NCBI GenBank assembly: GCA_051294375.1
Contig: CM119265.1
Span: 220,294-284,293 of the forward strand
DNA length: 64,000 nt
Source of the DNA: Paraspadella gotoi
Taxonomy: Eukaryota; Chaetognatha
Reading direction: 5' to 3'
In this document: positions 18,420-30,554 of the stretch, in pieces
How positions within the stretch are numbered: the first letter of the stretch is position 1
Layout: every line of letters starts with the position of its first letter
The notes under the pieces: model-generated
Databases searched by the model: none
Told to the model about the DNA's origin: nothing
What the model saw: only the letters and a program-made list of their open reading frames with translations
Program-made: the position numbers and the translations under genes

Positions 18420-21400
18420 TTTTGTCGAATGTTTTTATTGCGAGAAGTTTTTCTTTCGTCGGCTTAGAGAATCTCCACGTTGGCTCATTGTTTTTCGAAA
18501 GCCGTTGTTGTTGTTGTTTATTTTCGCTTTCTTCGTTTTCGGACTTGAAGTAGTTGAGCGGAAGAAGGCGTGGTAGAAGGGGAAAGATGGGAGGAAAAAA
18601 AAGACAAAGCGGATGGGGATAGGTTGGGGAGAGTTGGGGATGATTTGGGCGGGGGGGGAAGGAGGAGGAAGGAGGAGGAGGAGGAGGAGGAGGTGAGGAG
18701 AAGCGGCGCGTTGAGCTTCGGATCGGTTGTTACTCGTTGTTTGAGGCTGGCGTACGGGTCCCTGAGGCGCTGCTGGCGGCCATGGTCGGCCGCTCGTGGT
18801 CGTACTTCCGGTTCAATTTGCCTGCGAGTATTTCGTCGCTAAGCCATGCTGGTTTGAGCGCGAGCTATATTAAAGACTTCTCTCCCGTGCTTGGGGATTT
18901 CGATAGTCCAATATTTAGTCCGTTTCTATTTATGACTCTATATGGCCCTTCGTAAGGCGGGAACGAGTGGTGGTGGTACGCCTGCTCGACGTACAAAGAC
19001 ATATTTAGTCAGTTTCGAAAGATTAACTTGGAACATGAAATTGCTTGGCTGATGAATGGGCGGACGTGCTGTCCGGTTGAAGTCGAGCCACTTCGACGCG
19101 TATCTGGCCAACTGGTTTCTTCGCTTGTTTGTTGTTTAGGCTTGATTGTCGATTTGCCGTCTCCGAGTAAACTACGCGGGGACCGCTGATCCCTCACCGA
19201 AAACTAATCCGCTGCTGATGCCCCCAAGTCCTCTTTGACGGTGGTTCGAATGGCGAGCATAGTCATAAGGGCAGCTTCCTATACCAGTTCTCCTTCTCTT
19301 CTTCTTTCGCTAAATGCCATTTAATGATTCTTAAGCGCTTCCTGTGAAATCGTTCGACAAAGGCCGTTTGGCCTGAGGATGATACGCTGTTGTCGGTTGA
19401 TGCCTTGATCCCCCACTGCCTGGTGAGTTGGCGCCAGAGTGCTGAGTTAAAATGGTCCTATCTATCAGTTGTGATAACTGAGGCGTTCCGAAAGGTGCAA
19501 AATCCACCTCATGGCTGAAGTGCATCGAGGGACTGTCGATGTAGAGTGTCTTTGATGGGGAAAAAAAAAAAAAATAGCAGCCGGCCAAGCGTGAAAATCT
19601 GTCAGACGATTGTCAGTAAATGCTTATATACCATTGTGAGCTTTTGGCCATTTTTAACGAGGTCAAGGTTCAGCGTGTTGAAATCTCCTGGGTGGGATGT
19701 TTTGAAAATCGCCGATTTCTGGAACTATGTGCCTCGTTTACTTTGGCTTTTGACAGTGCTGGCAGTCTTCTTGCCCATTTCGATATATCTTTGCTTCATG
19801 CTGGTCCAGACAAACTTGCTGATATTGCTTTGCGTGTCGCCTCTACTCCCGGATGGCCTAAGCCATGCATGACGTCGAGATCTTTTTCTGCGCCAGGCTG
19901 TAGGGAGCGAAAATGGGCGGGCGGGGCCGTTTAGAGGATGTCCCGCTAGGCACGCTTTCGCTCGCCTACTTGGATTTTTTCTGAAGTTAAGCCAGACGGG
20001 CGTCCTCAGCGATTTTTTGAAGTCTGGATCGAGGCTTTGATCTCTGGCGCATTTGCTCGAAGTCGATATCATATGAGGTTTAGCGAATTGATGACGGCGA
20101 CGGCGTCTTCGAGTCGATTTGCTTTGATTGGCCTGTCCGACTTTCTCCATCGTGCATGCTTGTCGACTTGTTTGGGAAATGTTGAAGTCAGTTGTCGCCT
20201 CGTTTTGAAATGTCGCGCTTTGTCGCTGTGGACAGTGAGCGGAGCTGATGACGCATTTTTGGGCCGGCGAGAGGGCGTCGGCGACGAAAACGTTGGCTTT
20301 TCCCTTCAAGTATCGAATATCAGATAGTGTACTCGGCGATCACTTGAAAGCTGATAAGCTTTGTTCGAGCTGTCCTGAGGTTCGCTTTCTTCTTGATCGA
20401 CGGGACATAAAGGCTCTGAAATGATCTGTAATAAATCGTGAAGCTTCTTCCTTCGATCCAGTGCCGGAAGGTGGCGTACAGCTCTGAACGCCCCGTAAGA
20501 GTTCACGGATCTAAAGCGGTGGCCATAAATTTCTGATTTTTGGCCTTTCGCCGAAGAAAAAGGCTAAAGTTCCCATCCCTTTGGGCCCCCGTTGCTCCAA
20601 GACTGCTCGCAACTGCGTGGTCCGAGAGCGTCGGTCGTCAATACAGCAGCTGAGCGCCTGTGGAGGATGGTGGAGCATCGCTGCCTGGATGAGGCCCTCT
20701 TTGATCGATTCGAAGGCTTTTTTTCACATTCAGAGTTCCCAGTTTAAAGCCTTGGGTTTTCCTAACTTAAGCGCCTCGTAAAAGCGGGGCGCAACGGTGA
20801 GCGACTTTGGAACGAAACGTCGATAATAAATTTATCATTCCAAGAAATCTTTGAAGCTCCTCCCGTTTGTTGGCCTTGTAGTCTCCTGCAACGTTTGGAC
20901 TCGCTCCTTGTGGAGTGGTCTTACGGCGCGTCTTTGTCTACAAGGAAGCCCAAAACTCTAACGATTCTCTACTCGAGATACATTTCTTGGTATTGACGCA
21001 CTAGGCATTAGCTCAAAGTGTTTTGAAAGACATCTTTGCGAGATCTTGCAATGCTCCTCAGGGGAGATGAAGCCACCAAGATATCGTCTAGGTAAGACGA
21101 AATGTGATGAGGAACATCTCCCAGGTATTCTCATCCATCGGAGACGCTGGAAGTCCTGTCCTGCAATTCTTAAAGTCCAAATGGACAGCGAGGAAAGACG
21201 TATTCCCGATGGAGTTATAACAGCTGTCTTTTTGGACGTTCTTCTGGTTAACCGGTAATCTGATGATAACCTTTAGTAAGTCGAATTTTAGAAAAAATGC
21301 GACCTTAACCTTCCAACTGAGGCGTTGAAATCTGTGATGCAGTTTGACTGGATAAGCGGTCATCTATTGTTCTGTGGGTGTTTCAATTCCCTATATCACT

Positions 21401-22164
21401 CGCAGCAGCGCCATCCGCCCGCCGGTAGGCTTCGCCACTAGCGTGAAGAGGAAGAACCATTCCGATTTTCCTCGTTTAGCTATGCCCAGCGCGAACCATC
21501 TTTCTCCAGCCTCTCTCTTCCGCCACCGCCGAGCTTCTCTGGTCTAAGACCGGCCGAGCAGCGGAGAACTGGCAAGGCCGTCCCTCAGTAAGGAATCGAA
21601 TGTGTGACGCCGTGCGTGGTTCCTTTAATTCGAAAGGTCGGCGTAAGAGAAGAGAAGGAAAAGAGTTAAAAGTTTATAAAAAACTTTTCGCCTTTGCGAT
21701 CAACACGAAGTTAAAACGTTGGGTCGAGGGTTCTGAAAGAACCTGAGGCTGCAATTGTAAAGAGTAGTCTTGTAGATCCATAAGTAATCCATCTCGATGG
21801 TTGGGGGCTAAAAAATTTTCAGCCAGAAAATTCTGCCCCCTAGAAATGAATTGAGTGAGCGTCAGCGACATGGAAAATCATATTCGAATCTACGTTTTGC
21901 CAAGGAAGTAACTACTTTTTTCATGGTGCCATAAACAGTTTAAATTGCAGACCCGTTTGCTGCCTGCAACTTCAATATCTGATTTGGGCCTCGTTTTGCG
22001 TTGATCATGAGTCGGAGGAACAATTCCACAACATGCGCCGCCATGCCACGCAGCCATTTTAATTCTGCTAACGTCGTCCCTGATGATAAAGTAGGTCGTT
22101 AGACGCTGTGAATGAGATTGGCTTTGGGGAACAGCGTTTCACCGCCGGCGTCGCCCCTCTTCCG
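18420..22164 (-). pseudogene. pol: Pol of element B1, frame broken by many small indels
   Basis: In pieces over all three minus frames one can read RT segments, RNase H (YTDHQSL-like) and integrase (HGLGHPG-like, IVDRFSRW, VERFHRRLKE). They match B2 pol at the same relative positions. The C-terminal tail FSKPT...NFS is at about 18440-18478, followed by a run of Asn codons. The slippery heptamer GGGAAAC is kept at 22170-22164 with a 6-nt spacer. Most breaks are single-base gains or losses at homopolymers, so poor consensus is as likely as decay. Confidence 0.75.
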
Positions 22165-23231
22165 TTTCCCTCTCCTTTCGTTTCGAACGTCTCCTCGTAC
22201 TTAGAGCACCCTGGCTCAAACAAAGAACCAAGCGTCGTCCCGAATTCGAGCGTGCTTGCTGCAGATAGTAAACGAGCTTGTTCTTTGGTTTCGCTTTCGC
22301 TGAGTAATTTTTTCTTTAGATTGGGCGTTTTCTTCGAGTTGAAGGCCAAGGGCGTTGATAGCGGCGTCGTCGTCCATCCCGTTGAAGATTGTCGACGATG
22401 CCTGTCGGTCCCTGGTCGACGTATGAACGAGTGATGCCGCTTGACGGATGCTTGAGATTGGCCGTCGTTGTCAAGGATGGTCAGCGAGTTGACAGAGATC
22501 CTTTACGCTGATTAGAATTCTTCAAAGCTTGGTCCTCAAGCTGTCGTCGTACCTCGACGGGCAATTCCCGGAGGATTTTTTCCTTTCGAGATCATCGATT
22601 GTGGAGAGTCCTTTTTTTGTCCTCTACTGAGCTAGGAACCTTTGACGGCTTGAGTGCCGTCGAACGTCGAGAGGGTCAGAGGAGATGGCCCGGCTTGTTG
22701 GCGTCGTGATAAAGCCATATTCTTTCCGGAGGTACGCCAGAAAATCGTTCCAGGCCTCCCAGATGCTACACGAAAAATTGGTTTATTTTTGGATCTTCTT
22801 GACGCCCAATCTTCGATTTGCGAGGTGTGCGAATTTAATTTCGAGGAAGCTGGAGACGCCGGCGCGGACGTAAAGGCCGCCCTCGACAGCGTTTAATTCC
22901 CAGACCTCAATGTTTTCCTTGTTTCGAAGTCCGGAAGGTCAGTTTTCTGATTGGAGGCACCGTTCGAGCGCGCGGGTAGCAGCAGCCAGCGCAGCGCGGA
23001 GTTCGTCCATTCTCTGCCGCGCAGATCAACGCTCCGCGCGCCGCCTTGTTTGCCAATGCTAACGGTGGTCGGCCTGATAGTCGGAACGCCGGCGTTGCGT
23101 CGGAGAAATTCGGTGATCGTCGAACCTCGCCAAAGCCGAGAGGTAGCTGGAGTTGGCTGCTGCCGGGCTGCTCCTATGTGTCGCGCTGTGAATGAGGCGG
23201 AGTCGAATCGCGATACTCAGGTCCAACTCAT
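22139..23231 (-). pseudogene. gag: Gag of element B1, frame broken by small indels
   Basis: It starts at an ATG at 23231 that corresponds to the B2 start (MSGPEYRDRL-like region). Fragments match the B2 capsid-like region, and the zinc motif around 22200-22270 reads CSKH-ARFG-like pieces. The stop is at 22141-22139. No single frame spans the gene. The damage pattern is the same as in the neighbouring pol. Confidence 0.7.
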
Positions 23232-23411
23232 CAGCAGCGTTGAATCGTCGTGGGCGCCGATCGACAATTGCAAAGAGAGAAAAGGCGTCAGAGGATTGGA
23301 TGGATCAGCTAATTTCAATCGCATCATCCAATCTATACTCAGAAGTGTTGAGCTGCTCCAGAATCTTGACAGAAGGTTTGGTTTGGGTTCACACCGTCGT
23401 GCTTACCAAAG

Positions 23412-24077
23412 TGTGGCAGCGTTGAGCAGAAGGCAGGTCTGCTCAAGCTTGACGTTGACGAAGGGGCGTGGCCAACTGTGCCGATTTGCATCTAATGATA
23501 ATCAGCTTTGAGATTATCAGCAGGGGAAAGCACATTTTGTTTAAAACGAAATGTTTATCGTTTATGTTTTTAATAAACGAATTGTTTTTGTTTATGTTAA
23601 TAAACATTTAAACGATTGTTTTGTTTTTAGATCGACTTTGTTTTGTTGACAAATTTATTTGGTTGAGATAACATTGATTCGAGTTAAGTTTCTCTATTCA
23701 CAATAATGTATGAGCTTTACATGAGATAATATTAACGATTTTGAGATGAATAACGTTTCAATAAGTTTATTCATGAGAGATAAAAACCAGTCTGAATTCA
23801 CTTCAGAAAACAATCATTAAAAAGAAAGGCATCAATAAACAAAGGAATCGCCAGAGACATCTCTTGGATTCATCGATTTCAATTCGAGTTGAAACAAAAG
23901 GTTTAGGTTGTTTTCTAAGCTTTAAATATGAAGTTTTGAAATCCTAATTGTCGGGCTAGTCCGGATGGGCGAGATCGGTGATCGAAGCGTTTCCCCGACT
24001 TTCTTGAGGCCGGGTTCGATTCCCCGAAGAAATAAGTTATTTCCAAAATGAAATAAACTCGCTTCGAGACGGCTACA
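23412..24077 (-). repeat. 5' LTR of element B1 (666 bp)
   Basis: On the minus strand it starts TGTAGCC beside telomere repeat and ends GCCACA two to three bases before the primer site TGGTAAGCACG (23408 downwards). The tRNA-like block lies at 23949-24030 on the plus strand. Confidence 0.85.
23949..24030 (+). other. tRNA-like module antisense to B1 5' LTR
   Basis: Same block as at 17745-17830 and 51238-51312. It ends CCGGGTTCGATTCCCC (B-box-like), about 47 bp from the telomere junction. Confidence 0.55.
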
Positions 24078-24390
24078 ACCACTAACCCTAACCCTACTAA
24101 CCCTAACCCTAACCCTAACCCTAACCCTAACCGCTAACCCCTAAAACTAACCTAACCCTAACGCCTAACCCTTAACCCCTACCTTAACCTAACCCTAACC
24201 CTAAAACCCTAACCCTACCAACCCTAACCCTAAACCTATAACCCTAACCCCTAATCCCTAACCCTAACTGAACCTAACCCTACACTAACCTAAACCTCTA
24301 ACCCTAACCCTATACCTACCCCTACCCACCCTACCTAACAATACCCTAACACTAACCTAGACCCACATAACCCATCAACCCTAACCTAAC
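24078..24390 (-). repeat. Telomeric array between B1 and B'
   Basis: Degenerate CCCTAA units on the plus strand, with no gene. The order on the minus strand is B', TTAGGG, B1, TTAGGG, A2: three elements head to tail. Confidence 0.92.
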
Positions 24391-25070
24391 CTAGACCGCG
24401 TATCGCATAACCTACACCCTTGTTTGGCAAAGGTATGCAGAGGACCTGACTGACTTGTAGTGAAAAGAAGAAAAACCCCCCCCAGAATCGCCACAAATTT
24501 CGTACTTGAACATTCATTAACAAAATGTGGTTCTATAGATGAATTATTAAAATCGATGAATAAGTTCATTAGCAGGGAAAAGCAACTTTGTAGTTTACTT
24601 GAATATGATTTGTTTTTTTATTTGAATTGATTTAGTGATGAAGATAAAACATATTTTTATTGAGATAAGATTTTCCTCTGACTTTATTAATGTAATTTCA
24701 TTTACATTAGTTAGAGTGAGTATAAAAACGTACGATAATAATTAAAGTTCATTTATTAACATCGAGAGGGTAAAACCGATCTGAATGATCTTCAGTACAT
24801 GATCAATAAAGTAAACGATCAATAAACAAAATGAAATACAGATCCAAATCTCTTGGTGATGCGTTCAGTCTTGGAGAGAGAAACAAAAGTCATAAGATCT
24901 GATAACTATCTATATCTGGGATTTCGTAGCTTCGATTTTCAGGTGTTGAAGTTGGCGGCCTAAGATCGGTGAATTCGACCGGCGTCCCAACGCTTGAGCC
25001 CGGGTTCCGACTCCCCTGGGAGCCGGTATGAGTTATTGTCCAAATCGATTTAACTCGCTCAAGAGGTACA
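24391..25070 (-). repeat. 3' LTR of element B'
   Basis: On the minus strand it starts TGTACCTCTTGAGCG after the polypurine tract and runs into TAGGTTAGG repeat near 24391. The exact 3' end is uncertain by about 20 bases. It holds the hairpin TAATGTA/TACATTA (24688-24709) and the tRNA-like block (24953-25028). No gene is present. Confidence 0.75.
24953..25028 (+). other. tRNA-like module antisense to B' LTR
   Basis: GTTGGCGGCCTAAGATCGGT leads to GGCGTCCCAACGC and a B-box-like GGGTTCCGACTCC. It occupies the same place and strand sense as in A and B but has a different sequence. Confidence 0.5.
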
Positions 25071-25439
25071 ACGCCCCCCTGTTGAAATTATCGCTTAAAT
25101 ATATTAAAAATAAAAATCTGTTTTGTCGTCAATTGAGTGAGTGAAATGTGTGTTTGATAATAATATACAATAATATTATACTCTTGTACCATGGTATTAA
25201 ATAATAAAATTGACTTGACCGACTCCAAAATGAAATACAAATATTGCCTTGAAATATAACGAGAAAATAAAATTTGCAAAATATCAAATAAAAATGATTA
25301 AAATAGTGTTTCAAAAATATTTAGCAATTTATATATACATCATTCCTGAATACATAAAGGCCTTTTAGTCGGCCAGTCCGGAGCCCGGCGTTGATGACTG
25401 GGACCAAGATGGAGGAAGCTGCTATGGCTGTCGACTATA

Positions 25440-26426
25440 TGGAATTCGGGCGTTTTTGTCTTTTTTGTTGTTTGTCATTTCGTCTTTTTGTCGCTTTAAA
25501 GCATCTCTTTTAGTACTACTGAGTACATTGGACGATTGTTGGTTGTTTTGTTGTTGTTTATTGTCTCCTCCGTCTTTGTTTTCCTCCCGACGTTTGCTCG
25601 AATTTTGTTTATTCGAGAAATTTTCGATAAGTTGGCTTCGAGAATCTCCACGTTGGCTCGAATTTGTTGTTGTTGTTGTTCTTAAAATCCGCTTTCTTTT
25701 CCTTTTGAGATTGGAGAATGTCGAACGGAGAAACGTCGGGAGAACATGAAGTTTCCGAGCAAAAAGAACGAAAGAGTGGTGAGGAGGGGGTTGGGGGAAG
25801 GTGGGGGTTGATTTTGGGGGGTAAGAGGAGGAGGAGGAAGGAGGAGGAGGAAGAGGAAGGAGGAGGATGAGGAGGAGGAGGCGAGGCTTGCTCGTTTGCG
25901 CCGTTGAAAACGGCGTTGTTCTTGTTGTTGACGGCTGGAATTTCGGTTCTTTGGACCTGGCTGGCGTCCTGGGCGGGCGTTGTGGGCTGTCTAACGGCCT
26001 CGTTATCCTCCAGTATGTCGTCGCTAAATCATGCCGGTTTGATTCGTGCGATATTTACTACTTCTGCCGTCCGGAAACTTGGGTTTATCGATTGTCATGG
26101 TTCAATCCATTTCTGCCTAATACGCGATAAGGGCCGTCGTAAGGCGGACAGAAGGCGGGTTCAACACCTGCGCGTCGAAATGGAAGACGTGTTGAGCCGT
26201 CTCGAGGTTGCGGGAAGGTGCACGGAAGGTTGGGCGATGAGCTGACGTTTGCAGTGGGCGAGGCGAGCGACTTCTACACGCAGGCTGGCTAATTGTTTTT
26301 TTGGCAGCTGGCGCTGTAAGATTGGCGTTGTCCTCGCTGATTTTCTCCGAGGATGCTCCCAGGGGATAGAGAGTCCTTCCCCGAAGACGCAAAGGTCGGC
26401 GGCTGAGGCGCCGATGTTCTTCTTTA
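25440..26426 (-). pseudogene. pol: C-terminal end of Pol (integrase) of element B'
   Basis: Minus-strand pieces read IGASAAD and VFGEG (end of the integrase core), LRVEVARL, and further on a proline-rich run encoded by GAG-rich DNA at about 25810-25880. The tail WRFSKPT plus NFSNK is at about 25597-25655, followed by Gln/Asn-rich sequence. Several frame changes interrupt it. Confidence 0.65.
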
Positions 26427-26451
26427 NNNNNNNNNNNNNNNNNNNNNNNNN
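26427..26451. other. 25-N scaffold gap joining unrelated elements
   Basis: On the left is B' integrase on the minus strand; on the right is type C protease on the plus strand. The same left sequence is joined to a different right partner at 53716-53740. Confidence 0.9.
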
Positions 26452-26453
26452 AG

Positions 26454-29400
26454 GCGGCAAACGGCAGCCCCATCGCTTGTTATGGAGTAGTACATAGAAA
26501 GATTACACTCGGCCCACGAATATTCCCTTTCGACGTCTTAATCGCCGACGTTACTCAGAGTATACTGGGAGCCGATTTTCTTGCAGAATACTTCTTAGCT
26601 CCAAATCATCGCGACGGGCTGCTCCTCGATCTAAGGGATTACTCGACCATTCCTTGCGCTGTAACCCGCGGCTCTGCACCGTCACACGTTAACTTCGTCG
26701 ACCAAAAGGACGATATATATTATCAACTTCTGGATAAATATCCGTCCCTTTCAAAACCTAGCTTCGAGCTCAAGGAGCCCAAGCACGGGGTGCGCCATCA
26801 CATCCCAACGGATGGCCGCCCCTGTCAAGCCCGCGCCCGACGCCTTCCTCCAGAAAAATTGGCCGTCGCTAAAGCGGAATTGGAGAAAATGGTGGCGCTT
26901 GGCATCGCGAAGAGGGCGAAGAGCTCATGGTCATCGCCAATTCTCTGTGTTCCCAAATCCGACGGGGGCTGGCGGGTCTGTGGAGATTTCCGCCGCCTCA
27001 ACTCGAAGACTCGGGACGACAAGTATCCGGTTAAACTCCTCGCGGATTTTAACGCGGAACTAGCAGGGAAGAAAATCTTCTCCAAGGTGGATCTCCTCAA
27101 GGGATACCACCAGATCCCTGTAGCGGATGAGGATGTCGCCAAGACAGCCGTAATAACACCTTTCGGCCTCTTCGTCTTCCTGCGGACCCCGTTCGGCCTT
27201 AAAAACGCCGGACAGGACTTCCAAAGGATGATGGATGAGATACTTGGCGACATCCCACACACTTACGTGTACCTCGACGACATCCTCGTCGCTAGCGAGG
27301 ACGAAGAACAACACATCCACGACCTCGAGATGGTCTTCAAGGCCCTCTCCGACAACGGACTGGTCGTCAATAGAAAAAAGTGTGTTCTAGGGAAACAATC
27401 ACTCGAATTCTTGGGATACCTCGTCGACGCCTCTGGCGTCAAACCTCTGCCTCAAAAGGTCGACGCAATTCGCGCCACAAATCCTCCAACGACAGTCAAG
27501 GAGCTGCAGCGGTTCTTGGGATGGTCAATTACTATATCGCCGTTTCCTCCCCAAGGCCGCTCACCACGCCGCAGCCCTGTACGACGCCTTGGCGGGTAAA
27601 CCCAAGCAACTCATCTGGACTCCCGGCTGCGCAGTCGCTTTCGACGCCGTCAAGGAGGCGCTGGCCAACGCCGCGTTGCTCCGACATCCTCGGACAAACG
27701 CCCAGCTCTCGTTGACTACCGACGCGTCAGACTTCGCTGTAGGAGCAGTGCTAGAGCAGCGGAGCAGCAGTGGCTGGGAGCCACTGGCCTTTTTCTCGGC
27801 CAAACTCGACGAGGCTCAACGCCGCTGGCCTCCGTTTGATCGCGAATTGTACGGCGCCTTTAGAGCCGTACGGCACTTCAGACACTGGTTAGAGGGACGC
27901 TCGTTTACCCTCTATACGGACCATCAGTCGCTGATCCACGCGCTCCACAAACGGGCAGAGCCTCAAACGACTCGCCACAACTTTCAGCTGTCTGTCATTT
28001 CCGAATTTACCACCGATATTCGTCATGTGCGTGGTAAAGCCAATGTGGTGGCCGACGCCCTCTCACGGCCGAATCCACCTCCAGCCATCGCGACAATCGA
28101 CAGAGCAATCTCTAGCGAAAAGGTCGAAGACCTGGCTAACACCGTTAACGCGATAGGTCAAGAGGGCATAGACTTGGAAGAAATGGCCCGTCACCAAGCA
28201 CTTGATCGAGATTACCAACGCCTCGCTCAGGACGCCCGGACCGGCCTCAGCTTCAGAAAAGTCAAGCTCGGCTCTCAAAACCTTATCGTCGACGTCTCTA
28301 ACGGACCCGCCAGACCCTTCGTCCCCGAATCATGGCGGCGAAAAGTCTTCGACGCCGTCCACGGCCTCGGCCATCCAGGCATCGCTCGAACTAGAGAGAC
28401 AATCTCATCAAAATTCGTTTGGCCATCACTACGCGCGGATACGACGCGATGGGCTAGGGAGTGCATCCCTTGCCAACAAGCGAAGGTGACACGCCATGTG
28501 ACGCCCAACATCGGAGACTTCGAGGTTCCAGCGAAGAGGTTCCAGCACATCAACCTCGACATCACCATCATGCCTAAATCAAACGACTATGGTTTTTTAT
28601 TGACCATAGTAGACCGCTTAACCAGATGGCCGACTGCATTACCGATGAAAGACATGTCCTCCACCACCGTGGTGGACACCTTCGCTCACGGATGGGTAGC
28701 GACATATGGAGTACCATCTGATATTACTACAGATCGCGGCGCGCAATTCAGCACCTCCACGTGGACTCAACTATCTCAATTGTGGGGAATCCGCCATCAC
28801 CAGACGGCGGCATATCACCCACAAGCGAATGGACTCGTAGAGCGATTTCATCGCCGTCTCAAGGAGGCGCTGATCGCACTTGGAGTGGATGAGCCTCACC
28901 AGTGGTTTTGGCGCCTCCCTTCAGCCTTGCTCGCCATAAGAACGACAATTAAACCCGACATCGGCGCTTCACCCGCCGAACTCGTCTTCGGAGAAGGATT
29001 GTCTGTCCCTGGCGACTTACTGCCGCCGCCACCTGGCGACGAGCAACTCCACGAACAACGCCGCATCCTTAGAAACAACCTTCGCGTGGAAGTGGAGCGG
29101 TTGCAACCAACAGAGACATCAACCCATCGAACGCCTAACGTCTACCTTCCAGATGCGCTAGTCGACGCTACTCATGTATTCATCCAGCGCCCCGGGGTAA
29201 AACCGCCACTCTCAGCACCTTATCAGGGCCCTTACCGCGTCATCGCGCGCGATAATTTAAATTTCAAAGTGGAGATCCCAGGACGCGGCGTCGAAAACAT
29301 CGCTATATCTCGAATTAAACCAGCGACAGTCTGGAGAAATGAAGACGGCGAAGAGCGTGACTCCCAACCACCCCTCCCCGCCTCCTCCTCCTCTCCTCCC

Positions 29401-29919
29401 AGGGCGCCGCCCAGGTCCTCGCACCAGATTCCCGGCGCCAACATCTCGAAAAACTCGATCGTCAACTCAAACGTCAAACCATCGTCAAACCGATTCGATC
29501 AACCTCCGCCAATCGCGGAGGCCAAAGACGACAGCGACGACGACGACGAGGAGATCCCTGGAGGCGAGTTCCTGACGAGGAGAAGCTCACCGGAAGTAGA
29601 AACGCCAGCGTCCCCGCCGGCGCCTCCATCGAGACCGACAGACCGACCTAGCGTCGATNNNNNNNNNNATGAGAATTTCCCCTCGACGTCAGCGCCAACA
29701 CTTCCTTTTGGCGCCCCGCCTCCTTCACCGTCAACCGGGCCCGCGCCAGAAATAGCGCCACTTCCTGTCGCTCAGCGTCAGCGTCAGCCACGCCCACCGT
29801 CGGAACGATTTTCGAGGCCAACGTCGGAAAATTTCTCATACAAAACTGTAAATAGTTTAAATCGTCCAAACTACAACTCAGTGCTTCGTCATCTGTTAAC
29901 GAACATTAACGTGAGTTAA
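26454..29919 (+). CDS. pol: Pol of element C5, partial, one frameshift
   Basis: The frame from 26454 reads late protease (AANGSPIACYG, GADFLAEYFLAPNHRDG) and RT (FSKVDLLKGYHQIPV, YLDDILVAS). It breaks at about 27520, where FLGMVNYYRRF lacks a base. A second frame (27589-29919) then holds RNase H (TDASDFAVGAVLEQ, FDRELYGAFRAVRHF, YTDHQSL), integrase (HGLGHPG, CIPCQQAK, TTDRGAQF, VERFHRRLKE), GPY (YQGPYRV), a Pro-rich linker and the tail RFSRPTSENFSYK (29807-29843). The single indel may be a sequencing error. A 10-N gap lies at 29659-29668. Confidence 0.88.
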
Positions 29920-30170
29920 AACCTTTTTAATCATTATTACTAACTATTAGATATTCCACAAATACTTATTCTCTTCTTACCTGGCTTTTGAGCCCAACCG
30001 TTTCCATAATTTTTGCAAATTTTGTCTGGGGGGGATGTAGAATCGAACCCAAGTATTTTGATCCACAATTGATCCTGGACGCCTCGACGCCATTTCGGAT
30101 CGATATTTATTGTTTGTTTTCACTTTTATTTATATTTAAAATAAGTTATTAAATTATTTGAATTAATAAT

Positions 30171-30245
30171 AAAAACGTCGCGACCTGGTCTCGAACTCGG
30201 GATTTTCTATCCACTCGTCATGTCTTAACCAGAGTCGCCACTGAG
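30171..30245 (-). other. tRNA-like module with T5 terminator, antisense to C5 LTR
   Basis: On the minus strand GTGGCGAC pairs with GTCGCGAC in 7 of 8 positions (acceptor-like). The B-box-like AGTTCGAGACC fits GGTTCGANNCC except at its first base. TTTTT (30175-30171) follows. It is the same module as at 533 and 58372 with a diverged sequence but preserved pairing. Confidence 0.6.
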
Positions 30246-30505
30246 ACAGTTAACTCTGTTTCTCTCAAATCTTGCTTATAACAATTCTTTATAAAAATCG
30301 AATTGATCTTTTGTTATCAATAAACAAAGGAACACTGTCAAATATCAATAAGCAGCTGATTCCATTTTATATTATTTTTCTTTGTTATTCCAGTAGAGTC
30401 TGGAAACCATTTTAATTCTTCAGAGGAAATTAACTGCATTTACATTCACTATTAATTTCTCTTCGATTCGTTACTGTTAATAATTAATTGTTTTATTATT
30501 GTTTA

Positions 30506-30554
30506 CATATAGCTATTTGAAGCTGATGGCAAAAGCACTTCGAATATCTATATG
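30506..30554. other. AT-rich hairpin of type C LTR (C5)
   Basis: CATATAG...TATT...GAAG at the left pairs with CTTC...AATA...CTATATG at the right over 17 positions with two non-standard pairs. Confidence 0.55.

Larger units (their letters stand above)
17195..24077 (-). mobile_element. Element B1: Ty3/gypsy retrotransposon with both LTRs, telomere on both sides
   Basis: Minus strand: 5' LTR 24077-23412, primer site TGGTAAGCACG just after it, gag about 23231-22139, pol about 22164-18420, polypurine tract 17896-17883, 3' LTR 17882-17195. It is the only element here with both LTRs complete and TTAGGG repeat on each side. The coding part matches B2 (46376-51358) but is riddled with one-base insertions and deletions. 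Confidence 0.88.
24391..26426 (-). mobile_element. Element B': 3' part of another Ty3/gypsy element, cut by a gap
   Basis: The 3' LTR (25070-about 24391) follows a polypurine tract CAACAGGGGGGCG, the 3' UTR and the end of pol (about 25440-26426). The rest is lost in a 25-N gap (26427-26451). The LTR start TGTACCTC and the tRNA-like block differ from B, so this is a related but separate family. It is repeated without any difference at 51680-53715. Confidence 0.82.

Noticed and set aside
18361-18576. Leu/Cys-rich open frames on the plus strand near 18.3-18.6 kb (and 25.5, 52.8 kb)
   Set aside because: They are antisense readings of the Asn/Gln-codon runs at the end of B-family pol.
22951-23511. 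186-codon plus-strand frame
   Set aside because: It lies antisense to B1 gag and its leader and shows no recognisable domain; it is open by chance.
24381-24569. 62-codon minus-strand frame in the B' LTR
   Set aside because: It lies wholly in LTR sequence, includes degenerate telomere repeat and has no support as a gene.
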